The notes under the pieces were generated by a model. The model was not told the origin of the DNA, made no database searches, and was given only the letters and a program-made list of their open reading frames with translations. From Argentina anserina (taxonomy: Eukaryota; Streptophyta; Magnoliopsida; Rosales; Rosaceae), in NCBI RefSeq assembly GCF_933775445.1, contig NC_065877.1, positions 4,836,001-4,900,000 of the forward strand: a stretch of 64,000 nt of DNA, in the 5' to 3' direction. Within the stretch, counting starts at the first letter, position 1. The number at the start of each line of letters is the position of its first letter. A program made the translations under genes and the position numbers. This document shows, one piece after another, positions 34,388-46,821 of this stretch.

Positions 34388-37300
34388 TCAAAGATCAGGA
34401 GCTAATAGGCCACTTTCTTCGTCATCTTTGTCTTCAATCTTAGCCTCTTCCACTTCCAGAGTCAGCTCCTCAGCTCTTCTAGTTTGGTGCTTCCAATCTG
34501 TGTGAACCAATGTGTATACCATCATGCACACACAAGAAACCTGTGCTGATAGTAATCCAAGCCACAGCCCCAGAAACCCCACTTTGTATTTAAAAGTTGC
34601 AATGACAGCAACTGGCAATCCAATTAGGTAAAATGAATACAAGTTAATTCTCGCTCCAAGCTTAGGTCTTGCAGTACCTGTCAAGACTCCACATGCAGCT
34701 GTTTGAGGAGTGTTTCCAAGTTCACATAGCCCCAAGACTGGAAGTGCCGTTGAAATCAGTTCAAGAATTTGTGGTTCATTTGTGAACATCATCCCCCACA
34801 CATTTCTTACAGAAGTCATGAAAACAAATGCGAATAGCCCAAACGCAAACGCAACAAGAAGACCGATTATGGCAGCCCATCGCGCTCGGCTCGGTTGCCC
34901 CGCTCCCAAGGAATGTCCAACCCTAGTTGACAAGGCCCAGCTTAATGAAATTGGAAAGATGTATAACATTCCTGTTGTTTGAATCAGAATACCCATTGCT
35001 GCAACACTAGCTTGCGGGTTACTCAAAAGGCCACAAAGGAACAGCATAATTTCGTACCACCACCATTCCAGGCACACTGAAACGCAACTGGGTAGTGCTA
35101 AACTTAGCAATGGTCTCCATCCCTGAAAAGTAGAGAGAACTGTGAATCCACTCCAAGGTTTTAATGCTCTGTTTGAGATAACTAAGTAGATCACCAATCC
35201 CACATTCAAATTCCAAGTGTTCCAAGCAAGTCCCAAAGCAACGCCTTCCACTCCCAATTTTAAGTAAGAGACTAAAAAATAGTTGATGGGTAAGTGCATG
35301 AGGGCTGAGAAACATGCAGCTAAAGTAAGTGGGGCGGTAAGGCCTTGAGTTCTTAAGAAGACTCTCAATGGGTTGAGGTGAGCTTGAGCTAGCAACTCAG
35401 GAATTGAGCAAAGCAAGTAAACCCTAGCTACTCTTGTAATCTGTGGGTCTTGACCAAACCATAGAAAAATTGGCTCAATATTGAGCCACGCGAATGAGAT
35501 GGGAATGGAAACTAACAGAAGGAGACAGATGGTTTTCTGGAAGGTTTGGCTGAGAACAGTCCATCTTTGAGCTCCATAAGCTTGGCAACAGATCGGGTCC
35601 ATACCAGTAGTTAGCCCTCTGAGGATTGAGATGCCTGTAATATTTCCAAACCCAAGTGCTAATGAGCCTCCTGCTAACTCTGCTTTTCCGAGCCGACCTA
35701 AGAAGAGCATTGAAATTACAGACCTTGAATATATAAGTAGGGATGTTATCACTATTGGACCTCCAACCTTTATCAGCGACCGTAACTCTTCTCCTATCTA
35801 CAAGGATTCAACAATATGAAGACAGTAAGAAACTGGAACTGCATTACTAAAACTTAGAGAAGTTACGGGAATTTTTCTACTTACGTCTCAATTTCTCTCT
35901 AATCACATGCAATTACTTCAATGTGATTCATGTAACATATATACAAGTTCAAGAAACATATTGACAGTAAAATTTTGAAAGAAAGTAAATATATTACAAC
36001 AGAAAACCCCGCAGACAACCTGAACTTACATTCTACCGCCTGAAAATTATTACAAAACAACCTGAAATTAGCATTCTACCGTGTGAATAATATTACAAAT
36101 CCTTGGGTACGTATGCATATAATTATTGCTATCGACAAACTTTTTTTTTTTTTCTAGTTGTGAACTTTGGGACATTTTATTCATTAGAAATACTGCTAGT
36201 GCTGAAATGATAAGGTATCAAACAAAGAATTCAGTGTATCGGTTTGTCAACGTACGCCAAAAGAAAATGAGGTAGCCATATGATTGATTCTTTTCGGTTT
36301 GGACTACATACTAATCTATAATATCGGAGCTTTTCAGGTGCGGATGTCCGTAACTTAAGCTAAAGTACGGATTTTCATTTTTTATCAACTTTTAGATCGA
36401 GTTTTCACATCTGCACCGTCTAATATCTAGGTTATAATGTATAGATAATCTCCACAAAAGTTCAGCCGATTTCATGATCGTTAAGGTATCAAACTAATCA
36501 AAACCAATAGAAGGATTGAATTTGCCGAACCTGAACCGTTTATATTTTGAGTAGAAAATCGAAGTTATGAGTACCTTAACGGTGATGGAATCGGGTGAAA
36601 TTTTGTGGAGACGATCTATGCGTTATACCCTAGATATTGGACGGTAGAGATGTGAAAACTCGATCGAAAAGTTGGTCAAAAATGAAAATCCGTACCTTAA
36701 GCTAAGATAATGGCCTCCTTACTTGAAAAGTCCTGTCTATAATATCTCCCTTGAATTAAATTAGTTTTGTCATCTTATCTCCCATAAATTGATTTTGTTT
36801 CTGTCAAAATGTATGTAAGTACGTGCATGTGAATATTTTGGAAAAGAGAATGTCTACAAGGATTAGTATCATCACGTTATCCAAGTTAATTAGAAATTTA
36901 TTGAAGAAACATGTGTTTCAATCACTTAACTGATTTAGATTCTTCAAATTCATTGAAAAAAAGCAAGCAATATTGGAGCTGGCGTAGCTAACTACATTCC
37001 ATACCTGAGTATATATGTAAGTAAACAAAGTCCTGCGCACAGAGTAATATAACTTTTTGAAAAACTAATAATAAGTTATAGTGGTACTTCGATGAATGCA
37101 TATATAACAACACAAAATACATTGTTTTCAACAAGATACCTAAGACACACACAACACACATATCGGATATACATATATACTGTATATATATAGACATACA
37201 TCCTTACCGTACTTTTTCCAAATGAAAAAAAAAATGTTTTCACAACATCTCATCAAGAGCAGAAGAAGCTTGTCGTTTCCCTTATAAAGTGAAGTAATTG

Positions 37301-37840
37301 CGAGCAGTTGAACTTCCTCTGACTTCTAAACACATCAATAATGTCACAATGAAAGTGAAAATCAAACCAATACAAAACAGACAACTCCCATCGCAATGCC
37401 TACTAGTTTCATGAGATGATATTGGATCGAGACACAAGAAACGGAAGGTCATACTCCACCGGGTACTATGCAAACTAAGAAAGAAAATGAAGAAGTTGAG
37501 GTTGCGAACAAAGAACCTCCGGCCAACGTTCCGAGACTCTGATACTGTTAACAAATTCCTAATCAAAAGCCTTAATTGTAATCAGGAAGGAGGCGCTTGC
37601 CAATGTTGAACGTACCTCGCTTAGTGGCAGTCCTCGGAGAAACCCTTCTGCGGGAAGCTGCTGCTGCAGACGTTGACGGAGGTTTTGTATGAAGCTAGTG
37701 CTGCGCCCACCTTCGCTCCTATTTGACATCATTGTCATGCATTCATCTTCATTGTAATAGTCTCCTCCTCCATCTAGCATCGGAATCAGAGGGTCGTGAC
37801 CATTTATAATTCCTCGAGATTCAGCACCGGGAAGGCACAT
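34388..37840 (-). CDS. MATE efflux transporter, DETOXIFICATION (DTX48-51-like) clade
   Basis: Two exons join in phase to 544 aa: 37840-37616 and 35797-34388. Exon 1 starts MCLPG (the MC start recurs in this clade), is hydrophilic, and ends GLPLSE before donor GTACGT. Exon 2 resumes IGEELRSLIKVGGPIV after a TAG acceptor. The membrane part has about twelve hydrophobic segments with clade motifs: YSRSVISMLFLGRLGKAELA, GMDPICCQAYGA, PSCVSVCLEWWWYEIM, QTTGMLYIFPISLSWALSTRVG and LGLCELGNTPQTAACGVLTG. The C-terminal tail is acidic. Family members are proton-coupled exporters in endomembranes or plasma membrane. Relatives affect hormone homeostasis, iron and organ initiation, but the substrate here is unknown. 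Exon 2 alone lacks an ATG and has a stop just upstream of its acceptor, so exon 1 is needed. Confidence 0.9.
36326..36735. mobile_element. Foldback MITE in the MATE intron (410 bp)
   Basis: The ends GGAGCTTTTCAGG and (inverted) CAGGACTTTTCAAG begin long imperfect arms that run to about the middle. Perfect 11-bp direct repeats TCTATAATATC flank it (36315-36325 and 36736-36746). This length fits Mutator-like elements, 9-11 bp. The intron splice sites are far away and intact. A related copy lies at about 41372-41778. Confidence 0.85.
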
Positions 37841-40800
37841 GTTGATCCAACTCTGCAAAGTAACAGAGATCAAAAACAAACCTTTTCAAGTACGCCCTCG
37901 GACCACATCCAGAGATCAGAAAACATATTAATTAGTTCGAGCTCTTTCTCATCTTTTATTTCATATATTCAAAACTATAGTCGTGTTGTCGAAGTTTACT
38001 TAAAAAGAATTGAGGTATGATTACAGACCTTAGTACTTCAGAGCCTCAAAGCTGTATGCTGTCTGTCACTTTTGGAAAGCCGGCCCTGTTGGTCTTTGAC
38101 AGCCACTTCTCTTCCGCCCTCGAATTATTATTGCAGAGAAGATGGAGAGCGCTATAACGATGAAATGGTGCATTGAAACATGGAACGAACAAAGCTTTGA
38201 ACCGAATTATATAGCAGTATGCATGAGAGATAGTTTAAGCATGGCGCAGTAAGCCAATACTATGTCCACCCAAATTTTGGCTTTATCCAAGAAATCTATT
38301 GCCGCTTAATTCTATAATTCAACATTAATTAACTGGCGGGGTGGTTAGTGTATATGTATGTGATATGCTAATGATATACTCTTATGCGGGAGCGCGGTCA
38401 ACAATCTCACACACACGAGTCTAATAATGTTGATATTTTCCTCATTTTAGTCACCCGGTAGAGTTTGGGTATGAGGTTTTACACAAAATGTCTCGGCATT
38501 ATTAATGTGTATGGTATCAATCCTTATAACTCAATGATGACTTTTCACATTTTCTGATGTGAGATTCTACATGACTATAATCTGAGCCAACATTTTCCAA
38601 CAATCTCCACGTTGACGTGATTCAAGTAATCACTAATTGTCTCACGATCTGAATAGTTTCACCTCGACTAAAAGCATTGATCTAATTCCAAATCTTGTGA
38701 CTCCAATCCAACTGGGAGCTCCATCAAATTTGATAGTGTCTCAAACGTAACTTGAGCTCGGCTACCTTGATTTGTTGATGCCTGCTATATATTTCATTGT
38801 GTTTTAAGTTTGGGGCGATCAAGTGTTGGAGAGATTCTTACATGGGGCAGTCGTCACCCCAATACATCGCGGTAGGGCATACATGGGTTGTCATAGGAAG
38901 CTAATATTGGTTGTCTTATCCAGAGACTACCGAATAATATGATAATTAATATCTATGATGAATACAATCGTACGAGATTAATACTTTGCATGAGAAATTT
39001 TAAAATATTATTTGATTCGTTACTACATGAATACTTAATATTATGAATCTGAATGTAGAAATACATTAATCGTTATGAACCTAAGAAAGATATACATCAG
39101 AACGTATGTTTGAAATATAAATCGATGTGTTGTTGAAACCTTCCACAAGTTACATTGGCTCGAGCCAAAATTGTTTGATGCACAGGACGACCTAGCTAAG
39201 ACTTCATCTTAATTCATGGAACAAGTGATTAATTGCATGTGGCATTAATTAGGTTTGCTTACACCAGTTTGGTACCCAAGGACAGACCGAGATTTTTGTA
39301 CCCTGATAGCCACGAATGTAAATTCTAATTAGGTTTGGGGGAGTAATCATTTTTCTATGTCATGCATGATGCATGCACCATTTAAGATTTTAATTTCTAG
39401 GGCCTAGTTCTTGTCTTATCACGATCGATCATCATGAATTTCATAAAAGTAACATGTACGTATATATATTGTTGTTCTTTCCTTTGGACAACTCCAACCA
39501 TGGTTCTATAAACCAAGACTCGTCCTATAATTGAGAACTCATCTCCATCCAGTAAATATAGGGGGTGCTAGTCTCTGAAATATAGGACTCGGACATATTT
39601 GAAGTCATAAATCTAAGTCAATTTCAAGACCAAGACTCAAGCAATTTATGAGTCTTACATCCGTTTGGTGAGTCATTGTTTTGAAAAAACAATACAAGAT
39701 TAATAAGGTAATCAAGTATATTGAGTATAACACCTCATATAAGACCTTATTATTGAAGATCAGATTTATATGACTCATGAAAAGAGTATTAAAATGAGAA
39801 TATCACCCCTAAAAATTACCATGGCTGTCAATCTATCTATATCTAAATAATTTACTTGATAATCAATGGACATTGGTTTGGCAACTTTCAATATAATATC
39901 AGAGATCGTTAATATCATATACTGTTGAAGACGTTTTATTTATCTTAGGCCATGATCAATATAGTAATTTATCCTTACTTAAGGTTAAATAAAGCTAATT
40001 ACACCTACGTGGCATATATGAACAGTACTTAGGACACTTATACTTCCAAATAATGGGACATTCCCCCCTACCAATGAGGTTGTAAATAAACGAGATATAT
40101 GTGCAGACGAGTTATACTTTTTTATATTCCCCGACATCTTATTCTTGTCTTTTTAGATATTATTTTTACTAATACAAAAATAATATATCGAATCTACTAG
40201 ACTCACAAATGTGAATGTCAATAAGATTTAAACTTATAATCTCAAGATAATTCATAAATGATTCGTAGTAGTTGAAAAAGTTAGTAATTAGTAGATTTTA
40301 AATATTCTCTCTCTCTTTTTTAACATATTCTCTAATTATGCATGCGAGATTTCGTTAGGAGATTGGTGAAAAATCTAAGTATTTAAACAAGTCCGACCCG
40401 CATTCATAAATTGTCCGATATATTGTAAATTCTCATAAAGTCGCCGAGTCACAAAGTCATGTGTACTTATAAAATGTCAGACATTGTGAATGAGAATTTC
40501 TTATAATTGTAAACAGATTAATTAACTTGTGGCCTTGCTCTCGGTTAACAGCTTTTTGCATAAGGCTACAAAGCATTTGTCTTCTAAATTCCAAAGTTAA
40601 TTATAATGCCTCTTGGTCACTCAACGGGCCGTATATATCTCAATAATGCTTTACAACAAAGCTTTCCACCACAAAGCAGCTATGGGTTTAATTTAGATCA
40701 TATCCTTTCTAGCTGTGCCATATACAATTTCTTTTTCATTTTGGGGATTCTTGACTATGCTGACTACAATTGGAAATGATAAATATTTTCTACTTCAATT

Positions 40801-41371
40801 CATGTCTCTTTTACTGACTTCATTCTAAATATCAATTATTTTATATACTTCCCCTGGTTAATGGCCAGCACCGTGGTTAGTGAACATTAAAAGTCGTTAA
40901 TTAAGTGGAACACTTAAGAGGCAATCCTTTCAGAATGAAGCTTTTAAAATAATTTGATGCTTTAAACCTTTTTAGTACCCTTAAATCAAAAGTTAATCAA
41001 GACAGAATCATATTGGAAGCTTTTAACGTAATATTTTAAAACAATGCACCAATTAGTCTTTGTAATTCCTTTCTTTCATCTTGGAAAGCATGTATGCAAC
41101 TAAAAAACTTGGAAAGCATGCATTGATATATGTATATATATATATATATATATTCCCTTTAGGATCGCTGCATGTACAACTCACTGGAGAGCTTGGTAAT
41201 ACCCTTTATACTAAGATTCGGTCACAAATCCTCATCTTCATTAATTGTTCTGTTTTTTAGTTTCCTATTAGCAGATCCCTTATGATAATTTTTAGTCAAA
41301 TTGATTATTGTCTGGGAACTCAACAGGGCCAGTCAGTTGAACTTAGAGGCCTTGTGCGGAAATTTGTTTTA
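37841..41371. other. MATE upstream region and AT-rich spacer
   Basis: An acceptor-like TTTGCAG lies 15 bases before the MATE start codon, so a leader intron is possible. No gene is seen farther right. A copia LTR relic lies near 38400-38602. A (TA)n run lies at about 41128-41152. Confidence 0.4.
38400..38602 (-). mobile_element. Possible copia LTR relic
   Basis: Read on the minus strand, a purine-rich AACGTGGAGATTG is followed by TGTTGGAAAATGTTGGCTCAG. This resembles a copia polypurine tract joined to a 3' LTR start. The far end and any partner LTR were not found, so the left limit is arbitrary. Confidence 0.35.
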
Positions 41372-41778
41372 AGGTTCTTCCCGTGGACCTCCTCATTTAT
41401 TCAAATGATATGAATTTTCATTTTTAACCAACTTTTTTATCAAGTTTTTCACATATCTACTGTTTAATATCTATGTAATAAGATATAGATCATCTTCACA
41501 AAATTTCAGTCATTTTAATAACAGTTAAGATACTCATAATTTTGATTTTTACTCAAAATATGAATAGTTTAGGTTCGGCATAATTTAATTCATCCATTGT
41601 TTTTTATTAGTTCGATGCTTTAACGATCATTAAATCGGCTGAAATTTTATAGAGATAATATATACCTTATTACCTAGATATTAGACGGTGTAGATGTAGA
41701 AATTCAATCGAAAAGTTGATCAAAATGAAATTTTGTACTTTAAAAATAAATAAGGAGGTCCTTAGGGGAAAAATCTTA
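41372..41778. mobile_element. Second copy of the MATE-intron foldback MITE family
   Basis: Inverted arms begin GGTTCTTCCCGTGGACCTCC and (inverted) GATTTTTCCCCTAAGGACC. The internal sequence closely parallels 36326-36735, for example the motif around ATATCTAGGTTATAATG/ATATCTATGTAATAAGAT and the central TCAATCGAAAAGTTG-type segment. No clear target duplication was found, so this is an older copy. Confidence 0.7.
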
Positions 41779-43140
41779 TATATATTATATAATAATTTCA
41801 GAAGTTAATATATAATAGACAGGCGTCCATGATTCACTCTAAATCCAAGTTGTGACTTTACTAAGGTATTTAGTTATTCACCACTTATCATCCATTAACT
41901 AACAAAGCTTAATTTACTAATTTACGAAACCAAATTTGATTCCCTGCTAGAAGATTATTAATTATCTGCATTTAACTTTACTCCTTGTCATTGACTCTCA
42001 TAACTTTACAAAATTAAGAACTCCAATTATTTGTGGTTGCTGAACAAAATGATGGATGTCCCGGCCTATGTCTTCAATTCCCCACACATTTACCCGAATT
42101 TGTTTTTATTTATTTATGTAAGGACTAGTGCGGATGCCTTCGAGCCTCATGAATGAAATTGAAGAGACGTAAAGCTTAAACCCCTAATTATAAAAATATG
42201 ACATAATATCAAATATTCATACAAATAAGTACCCAACAAAACACCAACTAGTAAAGAGTACCACACTAATGGTGATTCTATTTGCTTGCAGACAACGGTG
42301 ACATGGTGGAGATATCACTAGATATGTAACTCAATTAACAATGAAGCAACAATTACATATCCTAATGTTTAATAAAATAGCTCTACAACTATGTTGCCAC
42401 CAGAAAATAACTCCGACGACACTTAGTTTCACCATGTCACTAGATGGCAATGGCCATTTGATGAGGCAATGAACTCGCCGCCTACCTATAATAGACAAGA
42501 CACTAAAACGTCTAAAAGTGCACACACAGACAATCAACCCGACATACCTTGTAATATAGATGCAAGGGCTTATTACACGCAAAACAATACCAAACTTAAT
42601 GCAAAAATAAGAAATAAAATATAAAAATAGCCCAGGCCAGGCCCAAAAGAGGTGGCTAGGCCCATGCCTTATTACGGAGGGCAAGAGAGAAATGGATTGC
42701 CGGCCAAGTCAGACCCCACCCAACGCTGGGCACCAGAGGTCGCGCATCACCTACGTCGCCTTCCCTGCATCGAAGGACTGTCACCATCATCAAGTCGTTA
42801 CCCACACCTGTGCAGCCACCACCCATCAATCTTGTCCCTAGATCCGGTTTGTCAGACCCGATCAGAGTGACGATGCTCCTTCATGATCCTTCTACTGCCC
42901 ATCTGCCACCAGATCCGCGATGTTAAACCCCACTGCCTACCCAACAAACGATGAGCAAACCAAACCCTAGCAGCCGCCGTATCTCCACTCTTACTCACCC
43001 AACATACTTCCGCCGGAAACTCCCTACAGCGAACCAAACCTTTGTGTGAGGAGTTCTGGCATATCTCTGACCCGCACAAGCCCGACAAGGCCTGTCCAAC
43101 GACGGCGGGAGCACACCGCCGGACATTAAATTAAATTACA
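41779..43140. other. Spacer with a GC-rich island (about 42640-43125)
   Basis: The left part is AT-rich and empty. At 42640-43125 base composition shifts sharply to GC-rich, ending in GGAGCACACCGCCGGAC. Overlapping open frames occur on both strands without recognisable domains. It may be a fragment of the 5' part of a LINE or another element, but I cannot assign it. Confidence 0.35.
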
Positions 43141-43628
43141 TGATATGAGTACAAAACCAAAGATCATATGCATAACAACTAATCGTTAACTTAGTGAATG
43201 AAATTAACTTACCATCTTCATGAACGACGACACCGTGATCCATTGTGTCTTAATCCAAAGTCACAAGGTGCTAGGTAAGGTCTTCTGTTAGTCACTACTC
43301 TATGCTTTCTCAATGGACATAAACTTACGCAAATAACTCGTAGTGATAACAGAGACGTTTACCATCTATATATAGAGAATCTTTAACCCTTAAGAGTCGT
43401 TCCATTAAAGACATCTTGTAAGTTAAGTCATCTTATTTAGATTCCTGATTCAATACTGATTTGTAGTCTTGCTTCTAGACTTAAATTAGGATTCCTTACC
43501 ATAATGATATAATAAACGAAATCATTAAGAACTAGATTTGATACTATCTTTGTTTCCATGTAGAAATAGATTATGACATTAAACATGACAATCATATAAT
43601 ATGTGATATGTCCAAAATTGATCTAACA
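43141..43628 (-). repeat. Candidate copia 3' LTR (488 bp)
   Basis: The right limit is set by the polypurine tract. The left limit is a guess, based on the first TG (TGATATGAG) after the GC-rich island. The ends would be TGTTAGATC...CATATCA on the minus strand. No second LTR is available to confirm it. Confidence 0.45.
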
Positions 43629-44247
43629 ATCTCCCACTTGGACAATCACTTCCGGTTTATGAAAATCAAGTTCCTGTAATGTCAGAAACTATACTATCTA
43701 CTGTAGTGCGCATCAGAAACAATTGAATCAAAAATCTCATCACAACATGGTCACCTTGCAGTTACTTATGCAGAACAAGAAACAAGTTACACTTTAACAA
43801 AAATGCAGAGTTTCTTTGCTACAACATACGCTCCTGCAAAATACATATGTCCAAAAACTCAGTATTGAGATATATATATATATATAATGTGTATTAAAAA
43901 GTATAGAATATATATATACATCAAGTCCTACCGTATGTTCTAAAACCAGAACTTCAAGCAATAAACTGGACACCAATGACTTTATAACTTGCTTGAACCA
44001 TATCATCATGCTAGACATGATTAAAGTCATCTGATATGCAAGTATATATACAACTGTAACTTATTTGCGTAAGTTTTTCAGAAACTAATGTAAAGCTGTA
44101 GCATGACATAACAATTCTGAAATACCTCAAGACTAAACCCAAAGAAAACTGTTATCACAAGGATAATTAAAACAAGAACTCAAAACTTGTAAATTTTAGT
44201 TTGCTCCTACTGGACTTAGCTCCTACTGACCTCAAGCATCTAAGTTA

Positions 44248-46821
44248 GGCAATGTAATAACCCTAGTTTTCGGAACGTTTAAATTGAATAAACGTTACGT
44301 TTCTGAACGAATATATATATATATATATATCAAATTTTATTCCGTCGCTCGTTTGCGAAAACTTCCTTCATGAAAGTTGTAGGGCTCGTCGATACGAGTT
44401 TGTGGAGATGTGACGCGTTCTAATCGGACGTCGGACGTGAAAGTTATTAACGACGGAAGTTAGTTTCCGATTTTGGAAATAGTATAAAAGGAAGGAGAAG
44501 AGATTAAAAATCAGAAAATCAGTCTTTTTCCAAAAATCAGCTCGGGTACTGTTCACCCGACCCAACAATCTTCTCCGGCCGATTTCTCCACCATCCGACG
44601 TTGCCTCGTGTCGTGCCACCTATCAAACTGACGGGCTCGACGATCTCCATCTTTTGGGCTACCCCTTGCACTCCGGCGACAACCACACACGGTGCAGAAA
44701 CCGCCGGAAGTTACTGCTGTGTCGGCGCCGCCTCCTCCGGCCACCATAGCTCGAGATTCTTGTGGGGTTTTGCTTGTCTCAGTCCCAGCAACATTCCCAC
44801 AAAAGGAATCGAGCCAAATCGAAGTGTAAGTACCCGAATCAAAATTTCAATTTCTAGGGTTTGTGAATAGTGCCGAATTTATGTTCTTCGTTGTTTGGAC
44901 TGTTTAGGCTCGGATTTAGACCTTGCTGTCAACTAGAAAGTTGTTGGAAATGTTGTTTAGGTTGTGGTGGTGAAATTTGGTGATGATGGGTGGCGGTCGG
45001 TGAACAGTGACGCCGCATGAATAGTACTATGAATAGTGTCTGCAACAGTGAACAGTGTCATGGCAAACAGTCACCGTGAACAGTGTTTCGGTAAAAACAG
45101 TAAATGTGAACAGTGTTTTAGTAAATCAGTTAGTAACATTTACTGAGACAGTATTTACATTTGAATAGTTTTTATACGTACAGAAATACGTAAAACAGTA
45201 TGTACTCGTACATGAATACGTAATGGATGAGTATTTGTACAGTAAATACATGAATAATACACAATGAATAGCTCAGTGAACAGTAATTCGTAAACCCAGA
45301 AATTGCTGAACAGTTACAGATTATTACTGTTACGGCATTTAAAGGTTTACAAAACGTTTCTAAATTCTTTTCTTATCTTTTTAAGGTGATCGATAAATCA
45401 AGGAAAAGAATTATCTTCAGAAATTGTGGAAATTACGCTCGAGTTGATAAGGTGAGTAAAATCTCACATATTTACAAATCTACCCTTGCGGTGAATTCAA
45501 GATTTTTGCAAGAGTTTTAAATATTGAAATACGACATGTATATGATATAGTGGAAGATATATATATATTTGTATAAATGGTAAATAAGTACTTATATATA
45601 TAGTTTGCTATATTATATACTGTTATGAATTCATTGTGAATAGGTCATTTCGATGACAAGAATTATATTGAGCATGTGATTTAAATTGTACAATATGAGG
45701 TGTGATTATTGTACGTGGTTTTAACATGGTGTTTGTTAAAATGTTGATTTGTCTTCGGACTTGATTTTTGTACAATATTATGTGATATTATTGTACGTGA
45801 TTTTAACATGGAGTTTGTTAAAACGTTTTGTCTTCGGACGTGTTTATGAAATATGACATGTATATGATATAGTGGATTATATATATATATATTGTATAAA
45901 TGGTAAATAAGTACAAATATATATAGTTTGCTATACAATATACTGTTATGATTTTATCGTGATTATATCGAGCATGAAATTTTGAATTGTACAATATGAT
46001 GTGTGATTATTGTACGTGATTTTAACATGGAGATTGTTAGAATGTTGACTTGTCTTCGGACTTGATTTTTGGTACAATATGATGTGAGATTATTGTACGT
46101 GTTTGGCAAGTCGGAACCTAGCCTTTGGCCGGGCGAAAGTTACGATACAGTTAGAGCTCTAGTCTGTCTGCCTGAGTACTGCATGAGAGGTAACGGGTGG
46201 TTATCTGCTCATGAGTACTCATATTGTTTTGATGTTGGATAGCAGGTGGTTGCACAATATCACCGGAGTACTGCATGAGAGGTAACAGGTGGTTATCTGC
46301 TCATGAGTACTCATATTGTTTTGATGTTGGGTAGCAGGTGGTTACCCAATATCAGCGGTGTACTACATGAGGGGTAACGGATGTGTACCAGCGTTCATTG
46401 TACCCGTATTATAAATGTATTTAGGTAACCAGAAGGGTTGCCCAATTTCTCATGAGCACTTCATTTCATATATTTTTTGAACAACCAGACGGGCCGTCCA
46501 TCGACTCATGAGTACATTTATATTTGATGTTTTGTGGATTTCCGTATATATTGATGGACCGCTCAGAGGACTTGGAGATATTTAGTTCCAGCTTGTGTGA
46601 GGATTTTTGTGCGATTTTCTTGTGAGGATTATACATTTCCATTTTATGAAATGATGAATTATAAATTGGGTTTGTAATAATTGGTTGTCTGAGTTGTATT
46701 GTGAACTCAGTAATGATCCTCTGTGCATTTAAATGATTTCGATTCATTGAAATTGTTTAGTGTTTAATGACTTTGAAATTTTGAGTTTTTAAGCTTGAAA
46801 TTTTGGGGTCGTTACAGGCAA
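44248..46821 (+). mobile_element. Solo gypsy LTR (2564 bp) with GGCAA target duplication
   Basis: The LTR itself is 44253-46816. It starts TGTAATAACCCTAG and ends GGGGTCGTTACA, the same ends as the element at 1737-11470, here in plus orientation. Perfect duplications GGCAA lie at 44248-44252 and 46817-46821. No internal region is present, so it is the product of recombination between two LTRs. Removing it and one GGCAA restores the copia RNase H reading frame to its stop. Confidence 0.92.
46174..46357. repeat. 92-bp tandem duplication inside the solo LTR
   Basis: A block starting GAGTACTGCATGAGAGGTAAC occurs at 46174 and again at 46266 with few differences. The corresponding part of the other LTR copies has one unit. 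Confidence 0.8.

Noticed and set aside
35707..35752. MATE protein starting at 35752
   Set aside because: That codon is GTG inside the first membrane segment, and the frame extends upstream to a splice acceptor. Exon 1 at 37840-37616 joins in phase and supplies the ATG.
42331..43088. Overlapping 72-117-codon frames in the GC-rich island
   Set aside because: Frames on both strands overlap and none shows a recognisable domain. High GC alone lengthens open frames.
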